A DNA stretch of 64,000 nt. Source: Tachypleus tridentatus (taxonomy: Eukaryota > Arthropoda > Merostomata > Xiphosura > Limulidae). Positions 1-12,700 of the stretch are shown one piece after another. The position numbers and the translations under genes were made by a program. The stretch lies in the NCBI RefSeq assembly GCF_004210375.1, contig NC_134825.1, positions 62,983,558 to 63,047,557 on the forward strand. The letters run 5' to 3'. The notes beneath the pieces are model-generated. The model did not search any database and had not been told where the DNA came from. It saw nothing but the letters and a program-made list of their open reading frames with translations. Each line of letters begins with the position of its first letter. The first letter of the stretch is position 1.

Positions 1-1080
1 GAACTTAAAATAGAAACAAACATTAAAAAAAAAAACTTGTGGATAACGTGATTACTTTGAAACTGATTATAAACAAATGTATAAGATGCCTTTATATATC
101 ATATATGCAAAGAGTGCTCAAATAGGTTCAATATAGGGAGTTTTTATTTCCAAAAGAGCATTGAATCTCCTTTGATTGATAACTTTAAAAACACCTGTTT
201 GATTTCTTTAAAGTGCATAGGGTTTACACGTTTGTTTTAGAACAGAGTTAAATGAAAAAAAAAAAAACAACAAAAAACTTTTGTGTATTTATAGTTGTTT
301 TTGTTATTTCACTGTCAACGCATATAACATTATGAAAATGGAGAACTATTATTCTGAACAATATTTTAAGCCTAATGTATAATTGAGATTTCAATGTAGA
401 TATTCCTACGTTATTTTTACACATTCCATACATACATAACAATACAGAAAAGGGCAGTCAAACTTTTGATATATTTTTGTCTACATAAAATAGGCTGTAT
501 TCAATCTCTATAAATGAAATTCTCTACTTTTAATAAAGCATTATGTGGAAGAACATCATACAAAAGTAATATCACAGGTACTCAGACAGTACATAGAAGA
601 AAAACTTAAGTTCTTTGAAGAGGTAACAGCAAAATTAGTGATTCTTCAGGAAGCCCAAAATTTAAGAAAAGCTGATATTTGTTGAAGGATGAATCTGTTT
701 CATATTAGATTAACCAAAATAAAATTCAGGTTTAATAATAACAATGATGAAATGAAAAGATTACCAGTATACTTCAGCACAAATTATTACAAATTTGTTT
801 TCTAATACAGAAATTTTTTAAACAGATTTTACCACAAGTTTCAAATGATGACAAATTTTTGAGTTTTGAATAAAATAGGCTACGAGCTAATAAGATGTCT
901 TTAAACATTACTGAAATGAAATCACGCTGTACTACTGGTTATAAAATACAAAACAAAAACAAGAAGCTTACTGAAGTTTCAACTTTAAAATATCATGATT
1001 ATTTCTTATGATAGTTTCTGTTATGTTAAAAATAAACTTTATGAAGTTAGAATACCCTGGTTACACAGTGCCACTTTAAA

Positions 1081-1086
1081 TTTATT
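1081..1086 (-). terminator. candidate CSDE1 polyadenylation signal
   Basis: AATAAA on the minus strand about 140 bases after the CSDE1 stop. A second AATAAA is at 143-148, about 1.1 kb after the stop. Either could end the transcript; no cDNA is available to choose. The rest of 1-1224 shows nothing else I recognise. Confidence 0.35.
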
Positions 1087-1224
1087 GCAGATTCATTAAT
1101 CCTTTAAACAAAATTTCTTAAGACATAGATAGCTTGCTTTTACAAGAGATACTTCAATTAATCAAGTGGAACCAGGCTACTGCAGTCAGTATGACAGCAG
1201 TGACTTTCATTCATGGTGTACTTG

Positions 1225-1555
1225 TCAAGTTAATATGTTGACAGCAGTCATCCCAATATCACCCAACTCGGTTGTACCGTTACAATTTAAACCATTTATG
1301 ACATTTGGCATGATTTCTACCATAGTATTTATAATTTTGGGGGAGCTGTTAATCTTGCTGATAGAGAGTTCCAAACTTTTTGAGGTAGCAACTGTTGATT
1401 GGTCCTGTACTGTCTGATGAAAAGCTTTAAATCCAGTCGTTCCATCAGGACCTTTAGGCTGTCTGACAACAACGACACGTGGGCCAATGACTTCTTCAGA
1501 TGTAATTCGTAGCCGACTGATCAGACGTTCTGGCCTTTGCCTTGAAAAATTGTCA
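1225..1555 (-). CDS. CSDE1: CSDE1 exon 16 (SUZ-C motif, C-terminal tail, stop)
   Basis: Completes Gly777 and encodes 778-886, then TGA at 1225-1227. RPERLISRLRITSEE and GPRVVVVRQPKGPDGTTGF match the human C-terminus and its SUZ-C motif (APRLMVLRQPRGPDNSMGF). Human CSDE1 ends soon after this motif, but here the frame stays open for 67 more residues. Acceptor GTTTCTAG. Confidence 0.92.
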
Positions 1556-4500
1556 CTAGAAACAGCAAAAATATAATATCTGTAAATTTAAAATAAATAT
1601 CAGTTCAGGCACAGTAATACACACTTGTAAATCAGAGGTATATCTTTATTCCCAACTTTTCAGAAATTTACTTGATTTTGTGAAACAATCATACAAGTAC
1701 AATTAATAATACTATATAATAGAATTTACACAGAAAAGATGATAAATAAAAATCATTATGGTTGGTGGTTTATGTCACAAAGTAACAAGGCTATTAACAT
1801 CAAACAAGTGGTCAAAGTGTAAAATGTTTCCTATAAACTGTACAAATAAGTCAAAAGTTAAAAATTAAACAATGTCCTGAGGTCAGATAAAAGATTCATA
1901 TACAATGATAAAGATAACTTGTTCATAAAAATTTAAAAAATACAAGTTGGATGGTGTCACAATAGCCAATGACACCGTCCAATGTCAGGGGTAAACATGT
2001 AAAAGTGTTTAAAATGATGCTGCCACTCACTATCCTAACAACAGCAGGACAGCAAAACTTGGGCTATTGTGACTCGAGTGACAGAGGCTACACATATAAA
2101 AGAAAGCAACGAGTTAAAAAACTGTGACCAATATGTAGCATAGTCAGGACAACTTTCTCCTTCCAATCCTTATGAAAATAAAAACAGCCAGATAGCAACA
2201 GAAAGTTTGATTTGGAAAAACTTATGATGTTCACTTGAAGTCAACTGCCAAATGCTGTAAAGTCGAGCCTACAATACAGGACCATAGTCCATGACAGCAC
2301 ACAGAGCAGACGGGCTTATATGTGGTGTCAGCAAGCGTGTTCCTGGAAATACTGATGTGGCCAGTTATGCAGAAAAACTGTATGTTAACCTTTTTGTGGT
2401 GGGTCACGAGACACAGGCCATATCAACACAAATGTTGACTCACATTCAAACTTTTATGTCAGTAAGTTTGGTATCAAATTGTAGATTATAACTCACACTT
2501 CAATAACATATGAGTTAATTTCTTAATTTAAAAGTAAATATTAAAAGAACACCTAAATATCAGTTTCTGCAAGTCACATGGTATGTTGAAAGCAGCACTG
2601 GTTAAAATTAAAGGTTTCTGATGTCAAAATATCACATCTACAGTTTCCTACAAATTAGAAAATCAGATTACCAGTATTGAGAAGCTAAAACATAAAATAA
2701 GAACCTCATTTTTTTTTAATTTGCTGAGACATGTACTAAATCAAACAGTGTTCAACTCTTTCCAAATTTTTGAAACAGTCTCTTATACACACTTGCTTCA
2801 ATAAATGACGTGAATAATCAATCAACAGCTTAAAATGTCTCAAGAGTGGTTTTTCCACACCATTTTAATCTTTGTTATTAAAAATAGTAATAACATACAC
2901 ATGTATATAATTTATAATAACCAGAATGTTACAAAATATTACTAGTCCACTAAAACACAGCTAAGACAGGGTCACTTTGTGAAAACTAAAGGTTAGTTTT
3001 ATTTTATAGGATTCTGTAACACAAGTATGTGTGCACCACATCAATGCAAGTTACGTAATGTTACTTAAAAACCACTGAAAGGTCAATATAATAAAATTTA
3101 TATGTAAATTTACAAAAATCAAACAACTTAGCCCAAGATAAACATTTGTATTTGTGTTATAATGTGCAGTAATTCAAGCATGAAAAAAGCATAATTTATA
3201 TTTATTTATGAATAATTACTATGTCACCAGAGATGCCAACTATTTCAAATGACTGAGCATAATGATTGCAGACAGAGCTCTTTTTCATTTGCAGATACTA
3301 GGCCTGACCAATGTCTCTAAGCTGTTTATTATTATATTATTATTATAACTATTATTTATTACTGCTATAGATTGCTCATTTATGACTGTTTTGTGTATTT
3401 AATAATTTAAAAAAATTATTTTGAAATTGTCTTTCATTTAGTTCGGAGTAACAAACATACTGGTAAAACAACATTGAACAAGCACAAACAGTAAGCAGAA
3501 AAAGCCTTTGTGTAAGGACTAGTTTATATCATGTTTATGACACTTATTGTAATAAATGCAACAGCTGCAAAATTATAGTTTCATATTCTAAATTCTTACT
3601 CATAAATGTCGTTATCTGCATCGTTTTTGTCTTCACCTCAGCCTTTTGTTGGTGAGATGCCGATTTTGTATGTCTGGAACAATCGTTTATCCCGCCATGC
3701 GCCACAGAAAAATCGATGTGGCGAAGAGTACAAAACACATGACTGTCACTGACTTTTGATGCAATGACCAGATATTTTGCACTATACTCTTTCCTAAATT
3801 TTTTGGATTCACAGTTTTAGTCCTTTTAGATTTGCCAAAAACAAGACAATCCAGTGAACAGGGCCTCTTTAATTCCATCTTTGAACAATCACATTGTTGT
3901 TTCTATGCTGCTTAAAAAACAAGAAATACCCATCTAAGCGAGTGCTGACTGGCTGACAAGCACTGATGATGAAACTATGGATTCCCCTAAGTACCCAGTA
4001 TGGAGAAACACCGCACTCAAACTATTGATAGACATCGGAGATACAAATATTTTTTATTATTTCAAGCACAAACATGATTATCACAAGTAACCATTTGGAC
4101 TATGTCTTATTTATTATCAAAATTTATTTGTACCTCACTAGAAATTTTCTTTTCAGCCCTTTCAAGCCCTGGGGGAACAATTTATCACTTTATTGTATAG
4201 GCCTATATAATATATGATAATTTGGGAGTTGCAACAAGTCGTAATATTTGTCTGTATGAGCGTATAGTCATAACATATACACCAAAATCGTAATGATTAT
4301 GCTCAAATCATAATGGTTGGCATCTCTGTGTCAGTCAAATTGGCAGATCCTACATAGTTAGGGTTGGTAAAATAATAGACAAAAAATAGTGTTACAGAAA
4401 AACGTTTGAAATGTATTTATGTGGTCTTAAGAGATTTAACCAATAAATGAGAGATTTTGGGGATGAAAAATAGGTTTTAATCATGACATGAAATCACTTT

Positions 4501-7500
4501 CACTTGAACAAGAAATGACACAGATTTAATATTTTAATAAACAAATCTTTAGTAAATACACTTCATTAAAAAACATTATTTGTGTGTACAAAAAAAACTT
4601 GTAATCTTCACCACAAATCTACTGAATTTTGTGAAGATGCACACACTGCATCAAAAATTATAGTTTAAATACTTATCTTGTGCAGATGTGTATACAAACT
4701 TATGCATATTATGAGCCCATTGCAAAAGTGTTAATTAAAGATGAAGAAAAATATGCCAGTTACTGGTGGGTATTAATAAGAATAGGGTGAGAACTAACAC
4801 TAAGTAATTCCAGGGCCAGTAGTAAAGTAAAAGAGTCAGAATAAATGGTACAATTGGTATACTTGATAGTTTCTTCGTGATCCAGAGCAAAAGAAGTGGC
4901 ATACAACTTTGCAGTGAACACAAACTGTAGAAGGGATCCTGTGAACAAACATCAAGTCACAAACCACAGCAAATCTAAAAGTCACCCAATTTTGAATCAT
5001 CTGTATAAAAAGGAATAGAAGAACAGTTTGCACAATGTTCAGCAAAGATAAGATGATACTTCCAATCAGGAGTGTCCACCTTTATCAGAAGACTCAAGAA
5101 AAAGTCACATCTGGGAATGGTAATAATCCCTGGCAGGATGGGCTAATCAATGGAGAGAGCAACATCATCCACTAACACATCTAACTCTCACTCAGCTATG
5201 CCTAGATATGAAGGACAAAAGGAAGAATGGCAGACCATCTATTCCAAAAGAGCATACCCCACTGAATAAGAAAGAAATAACCTCAGGTGGGATGCTGTGG
5301 TAAGGAAAAAGATTTAGAAGCATACTGCAAAGAAACTTGCATATGGTGGAGGTTAAGAGAAGGTTTGTGAGAATCAATGTACAAAATCTGTCCTAGAAAA
5401 ATGCAGAAAGCCCCCGTGCAGAACAAAAGCCCCAGATGAAGAATGAGGTCCAACATTTTCAAGGCTGAAATCCTAGCAGAACAATATCCATAGTCCAGCT
5501 GAGATCAAATGATGGCACAATAGTTCTTGAGCATAGAACATCATTCAGCACTCAAAAAGATGGAAGAGAGGATGGGAAGGATGCCCTGGTATACTTGATA
5601 CATAGCTGTCTGATAGGAGGAATGAAAGTAAATTTATGGTAAAAGATAAGCCTCAAGTACTTTGCCTCAGGGACCATGAAAAACACCACCGAGAGAGAGT
5701 TTGGTGACAAAAATGTATGCATATGGTTTTGGAAGAAAATGAAAAAAAAAAAATTCTGCTGTGGTCCACTTCAATAAGCAATTTAGGGGAGTCTCTCAAT
5801 AAGTTTCATACTCAAAGTAGAAATGGATGGCTACATCTTCCAAGGGTATATAGAGTGGTACAGAAAAGGTTGGGACATACTGGTAGGCCAGTTGTACCAC
5901 CCCAACATGAATTCATTTATAACTCAGCTTTTCACTCCAATATGATGAAAACTACTGAAAGGTGATAATATTAGCAGATATCAGGAAAGTTTCCTGTAAG
6001 GAGACATACACAGGATGAGAGCAATTAATCAAGGCCTTAATGTCATTCAGATCAATAAAAAACCTCTATAGTTCCACTGTATCAAAGTGGCCATTTTTAC
6101 TTTGATGGAAGAAACCTGGACAGAGAACCCGTTGCTAGGTCTGTCAACCTCCATGGATCCTGCCCTGAGTCGAGTAGGCAGATCTCCATCTCCAGTTGAA
6201 GTAGATTACAGTAACTGCAGGCATGAACGAATAATCATTCTGCACATCTGGACCAAAGGAGATGGACCTGGGCCATAAATGGAAGTAACAGCAGGGACCA
6301 AGACAGATGTAAATGCTGACTTGTCAACTTGTTTATTATTAAAGAACTAAGGATTCTTCATGTGATGTGAAAAAGACACTGATTGAGGCATGAAAAAATT
6401 CATTTGCTCATCCACTATAACAAAGGAGTGTAGTGTAGCAACACCCATCCACAATATAGAAAGGGACAATAACTTTTGAGCCTCAGGGTATGAAATGTTA
6501 CTGACAGTTTAAGTGCTGTACATCTTTCTCTTACACCTACTTAAGACAAGAACAAAAGTAAGAAGAATGGAAACCATTACAGTTAACATAGTAAGGGGCC
6601 AGTTGAACACTTGTAGATGTTATGATCTTTGCCGCCACCACTGCAAGTTTCCTTTGAATGACCAAACTGTTAACACTGAAAACATTGGAAAGGGTTAGCA
6701 ATATATAAATATACCTTACAATGAAAGTAACTTGCCTTGATAGAGAAAAGACATGGAAATATAAATGACAAAATGAGAACATTGGTCGGCAGCAAAATTC
6801 CACCTTTACAAGTACAGATATGTTGCACTTCAGAAACTTTTTTGAAGGAGAAACCAGTGAAGATCTCTGACTAAGGAATGTTCATCAAATCCCAATCCCT
6901 CTCAATAACAAATCCTCATGAGGAATTGAAACTTGCAGGGGGAGTAACCTGCAACTTCTGATGTAATCCTTTCCTCCTACTTGTGGGCCACCATGCATGG
7001 CAAGCATGTCGGTAGTGAAGTTAATATACAGAACGTTACATTATTGCAAACATTAGAAATTCTAATAGTAGTTACAGAAACAGGTCAGGAGTACTGACAT
7101 TATCATCAGAAGTTTCAAGCACATACTAAGCCATTTTACTTATTTTAAAACAAAATTCTTTGGTTCTTAATTAACTAAATTTTTTTGTCAATGTCATTTC
7201 CCACTGTTATTGAATTCACTATACAGGATTCACTATAGAAAACTTCTTTCAAATACTGCTTTTTTAAATTTAGCAACCTACCCAATTTTCACTACATTGC
7301 AGGCTGAAGATCTTCCTGTGCGTTGGTTATGGACTATAACAAAATCCACCTTATCACCTGTTTGTAGAGTCATTCCATCTCTTACTTCACTCATGTGGAA
7401 GAAGAGCTTCTTTCCATCTATCTCATGGGCTAGAAACCCAAAACTTCCTCGAATAGCTTCTACAATTGACTATTAGGAGAAAATTTATGTAAAAAGTTAA

Positions 7501-9752
7501 CCAATGTGGTTAGTAGAAACACAGAATACGGGCTTTGTTATGTAAAAAGTTAACCAATGTGGTTAGTAGAAACACAGAATACGGGCTTTGTTAAATTCTT
7601 AACACCATGAAGAAACTTTAAACAATAAGTGCTACATTTCCACAGTAATTAACATACTTCTAAAGTCAAAGCAAAAACACCTTTTATTCACTTAATACAC
7701 TGTCTTTATAGAAAAAATATAAAAAAAACAACCTGATGGTCACACATAACAACTCTGGCATCTGGTTGTCTTGTGTAAATTAAAAAAAAAAAAAATAATC
7801 GCTCTGACTGCTGTGGTCTCTTCTCCATGTCTAATAATTCGTTAATATTTGGACTAAGTACAAGGACTGGCTTTTTTTTTTTTCAATATAAATCACAAAT
7901 ACTGACCTAACTTAGGAATTGGATATCTACAAATATTCTATTATTTGCTTTAAGACTTGTATGCAAAGGATAATATTGTAATCAGCTGTTCTGTAGTGAC
8001 TAGTTCTTACAGTTTTACCCCATCCCCTTTTTGCTGGACCAAGACCCTCTTCACACAACAAGACAATACTGAAACAAATGTGGATAGCTTCCAATGTAGC
8101 TTTGCTAGTGTTATAATAATAGCACAAACAGACAGCACAGCTGAGATTCAATTAAGCCTGTGGGCTGGGTTTTCCATAGGTAAAAGAAATACATTTCCTA
8201 TTATACATTACTGGTGATAAACACAAGTATATGAGAAGCCTGTAGAAATGTCACTTGAATATGACAATAGTTTCCACACTCTGTCTAAAATGTAACTTCA
8301 GGCCAAAAAACTGTTATAATCAGGTCATTACAATTTTAACTCCACACTTCTGGCCAATCAGAATTCAATTAGCCTACATTTCAATACTGCCTTTTTCAAT
8401 ATAAAATCACGTACTTAACCCTATGAATATCTTATACATTGAACTAGCAAACTGTTTTGTTGCTTGACCACTTGTCTTTATATTTTTCACTAACATAGAA
8501 TAAAGATTCAATGAAAGCTACCTGGATAACTTCAGTAATGTCTTCAATTACTTAGGCATTCCCAAGATTCCAAAAGACAGTCTCACCTTTTCCTCACTGA
8601 AATCCATGAATGAAGATGAATTGCTAGCCAATAATACAATTATACAGGATCTGACTGAAGCTGTGACCAGACTATATCTGAAGCCTCCTAAGCAAAGACC
8701 TTCCAGATCTCTGAACCACTCTCACCATCAGGGTTTAAAGAAAAACTAGCCAAGACATCAATTATGTCTAGCCTGCTAGTGGAGACTAGTCTACCTTCAG
8801 GTCAATTAGCTGTCCCAATTACAGAGCCTATTCACAAACCAGTTAAAATATAGCCAAGAGAAAGGCCAAGATAACATTAGAGACAACGATATAACTCATC
8901 AAAATATGTACAATCACAAAAACACCATCATTAGATGTGTACTAGCCTTCAACTGGACATCTACGTCCTAAATCCAAGAAAACCTTCATATAATTTAAGT
9001 CTGGATACAAGACAACAATCCTGGGAATATTCAACCTCATCAGGTCCAACAGCCAAAATATTGGCAACTGAGTTATAAAACATGCTAAGATTAATAAAGA
9101 AGCATTGAATCACAACTAAAGTTGCTCTTCTGCCACCCATCTACACTAAAAAATATCAACCTACTGATGCTAAGATGAAATTCTCAATAATGATCATCCA
9201 GAAACTCATGCTTCTGTAGTTACCAGTCCTAGAGTGGCACAGTCAGGATAAAGCATACAGAGCCTTAGGTGATATACAACACTGAATAGAATTTGTTGAT
9301 AAAGTGCAATAAATCACAGTTATAATTAGAGCAAGAAGTACAGTGACAGAAAGCCAAGCTGCTTCAGGCTCTTAAAACCCTAATGAGTAAATATTGCAAA
9401 TTACAGCTGCCAGTAAAAAGTTTCCAAAAGCTTATTAGTAGAATGTAGTGATTACCAAACTGGAGATGAGTACTGCATCCTGCTACAGTCACCTTTTTAT
9501 TTTGTCAATTTTCATTTACACACACAGTCTATCCTTGCATGCAAAATCTAACCCTTCATATTTTTCTTTTTGTCTTTATGAAAACTTGAAGTTATCATGG
9601 TTCTATTACAATATGTCCAAAAATACCCTTCTTACACACGCAACTTCAGTAAGTCAACTTCATTCTCGTGCACAAATGTAGGGCATGAAGTGTGCATAGT
9701 TTTACCTTAAGTGCGATGACACGATGGTTATCATATTACAGTGTTGTGCATG

Positions 9753-9792
<40 letters not shown>

Positions 9793-12700
9793 AAACTTTA
9801 CCCTTTATATTCTTCTATTAGTAAATACTGATTGCCACAATAACATTATTCATCCTGTTATTTACAAGTAAGGTGCATCTCTGTATATTAGTATATACAT
9901 TCTTGTGTATGACCATGTCTACATTAATTTGATTTTTTTAGAATGTGATATTAAGGGACTTCTTTTACAAAATGTCTGATTTTTATGGGTATGTTGTGCT
10001 ATTGTGTTTCAGTATACTTTGTTTTAAAGTGAAGGTTAATTTTTTTTAATAGGTTTTCATTTTTATTTTGTTTTGTATTTACAATAATTTATTGTGTATT
10101 ATGGTCATTTATCTGTGTCATATGTTATTTTATTTTATTCTAACTTCGATGGTTTTTAGGAAAGGCATGTTTTTATTTCATAATGTTATTTTATTCTCTT
10201 GTAATGTATTGTGTAATATCAAATATTTCTCTTTAGAATAGTTTTAATTTGCGATTGTATTGTGCAATTATGTTGTGATTTTGTATCATTGTATCTTTTA
10301 CAGGGGCAAGAGTAAGTTAGACTTCTTGAAAAATATGCAACTATGTTTCAGTTGGTTTAAATTTCAATATTAAAGTACAAACTGAAGGCAAAATGTGAGT
10401 ATGCAGATATACTTTACGTTTTATATCCCTTTATTTAGCAAAGCAAATTATAAAGTTCACCAGTACTACACAGATGCATGTATCTGAACAACCATAGTTG
10501 TAATTCACCCAAATCAGTGTTATTTTCAAAACATACCTGGTGGCGTGTTCTAATGGCTTTTATATTCATTGCTTGCTCTTGCTCAGTAGCCTTTGTAATT
10601 CCAATCTGAAACTGTACCACATCTCCTTTCTGAAGCATATCATGTTTGTCATAAAGGCTAGTTATTCCAAAAGGATACAAGGAGGGCTCTCCAACATCAA
10701 TATCACCATCTGAGGTGGATACATGAAACAAATAATAATAATATACTGGTCACACAAGCTTAAATACTTTGACAACTTGCAATAAGAAAAAAAAGAAGAG
10801 ACAGAGAAACAAGTGGAAATTTCATAAGACAAAAACCAACATTAATAACAACCTAGAGTTCACTCATCATTCTACACTATGGTTGGAGCTTTTCAATCAA
10901 AAGAAACAAGTGAGATATTCATGACTTTATTAAAGTATAACCAACATTACAAAAGACCTGTAGTACACCAACTATTCAACTCCAGTTGCACTGAGAATAT
11001 TGTTCAGAGCAAATTATGTATTTAAAAACGGCTGGTACGGGTACAGAAAGCACTAATAGACAAGTTGCAGTCACATCACACAATCATGTGATATAAACGT
11101 ATGCTGCCATGATGGTAAGCTAGATGCCGCATCAGTGCACCTCAGTTAGCTGGTCAGCAGTTTGTTTCTCATAACAGTTCTGAATTATTTTGACCATGCG
11201 TAGCTGTTGGTTGTCAGAACAGACAAGACCGAGATCCAGGAAGTACTTTATGTTTAGGTTTCTGATAATCATTTAAAAAACATGAATATATATATATAAA
11301 TCAATCACAAGTAGTTTTCATTTTGTTTCAGTGGTGTCCCAGAGTGAAACTGACCAGTCTCTGCTGTCCATGTCTGCTTCTGCTCCTGAGTATTGTGTGG
11401 AACCTCAAATTCCAGACATAGCCAGAGAGATTTCCATACAGACTGATCTTAGTACATCTGATGTTAAAACTTTACAGAGTGTCAGCAATTGAGAACTGAA
11501 AATATTGCTCTCCCTGAATAATTAAATTTATTAAATAATAAAAATTATTTTGTATGAGTAGTAGTAGGGATATTTGTGAGGAGGCATTAAATTGTATTTA
11601 AACTGAATATATAAATATTTAATACATGTTAACTCTGTTTTGTTGACAGTTATCTCACGAAAAAAGCTCCAACAAACTCTTGTGGGTAACTAAGTTGGTG
11701 CTCAGGTAAGTAAAAAACATTTATTTTGGCTTTGATAAAGAGAGGTTGTGCATCTGTGACTATCCTTGCTTGCAACACTTCATGCATCCACCCAGCTGTA
11801 AAAAACTTGTAGGCTTCCAGGCTCTTGTAGAACTTCAGTTACTCTCCAGTGTATGATGATGTTAATGAGGTAATGATAAATGTCATTATACTGAATGTTA
11901 GGCTTTCGATGGACATCAACGAAACTGGTGAGATTTTCAGGCGATATCAGATATAGGTCGACTTTGATGGCACTGATGTTATCAATATAACGATCCCGAT
12001 CATTATTACTCAAGCCTTTTGCATAATCATATAAACATATAGGTCTATTCATATTGAAGATTGATCTGATATCACTAATGACATTTATACCACGCAGTCA
12101 CAGTTCACACTGTATACATCCATACATATGGTCAACTATGTTGCCTACCAATATGGAATCAGCATTGAAATCATGTGATCAGTGACATCACATGCAAAGC
12201 CACTATAGAGAAGCGAACAATGTTTCGACCTTCTTTAGTCATCGTCAGGTTCACAAAGAAAGAAAGGGTTACTGACCGGAAGCTGACCACATGTTTGAAG
12301 GCGGTCATGTAATTGAGTGTAGAAATGTACAGGACATGCTTAGATGTTGGATATATTTATTTATTAATACGGGTATAATGGTGTTCCTTTGTATTGGTTT
12401 ATTTTGGGCTTGAGTTGTTGTATAACTAAGGCTTCTTTAATTTTGAATTTGTTTGTTTCTTTATTTAGTATTTGGGTGTTTTCTATGGTTATGTTGTGTT
12501 TATTTGATTTGCAGTGTTCAAAACGTGTGAAGGTGACTTTTTGTGTTCTTTGAATCTGATTTCAATTTTTCTACTTGTTTCTCCAAGTTGTGGCAGTTAT
12601 TGCATTGTATTTTATAAATAATGCTGGTATTGTGTTTTCAAGTGTAGTTTTTACATTGTATAAATCTTAGTTGTGTCTGGTTTTTGAGTAAATTTGGTAT

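Larger units (their letters stand above)
2385..4734. mobile_element. TTAA-flanked piggyBac-type element, copy A
   Basis: The copy lies between TTAA (2385-2388) and TTAA (4731-4734). The flanks re-join into continuous LINE sequence when compared with 42940-43000, which fixes both ends. Its termini (ACCTTTTTGTGGTGGGTCA on the left; the complement of TGAGCCCATTGCAAAAGTGT on the right) are imperfect inverted repeats. TTAA duplication is the hallmark of piggyBac-type transposons (family knowledge). No transposase frame is visible apart from a hAT insert at 3228-4328, so this looks non-autonomous. A related copy is at 26880-28607 and a fragment at 15557. Confidence 0.7.
1762..7020 (-). mobile_element. 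old I-type LINE copy 1, internally deleted, in CSDE1 last intron
   Basis: Reading 7020 down to 1762, it is a decayed copy of the LINE seen at 20484-26112. The gag start region is at 6570-7020, the gag/ORF2 junction at 6060-6300, an endonuclease stub at 5820-6060, then reverse transcriptase and RNase H remnants (4735-5820 and 1940-2384), and the 3' tail from about 1762. At about 5822 it jumps from endonuclease-equivalent to late RT-equivalent sequence, so roughly 1.8 kb of ORF2 is missing. It keeps more of the gag 5' end than the 20-26 kb copy. It is interrupted at a TTAA by the element at 2385-4734. No frame is intact. It lies in the same orientation as CSDE1. Confidence 0.75.
11064..12204. 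mobile_element. terminal-inverted-repeat element inside the Penelope copy
   Basis: This segment separates ...TCTAT from TAGTGCTTTC, which are contiguous in the plus arm at 13710-13725. Flanking 8-base repeats ATAGACAA (11056-11063) and ATAGAGAA (12205-12212) differ at one base. The ends (about 70 bases) are diverged inverted repeats. Two coding remnants point towards each other: plus 11330-11515 and minus 11780-12052. An 8-base duplication fits hAT or P-type elements; the family is not settled. Confidence 0.5.

Noticed and set aside
1166..1417. 83-codon plus-strand ORF over the CSDE1 terminal exon
   Set aside because: It is the antisense shadow of CSDE1 exon 16.
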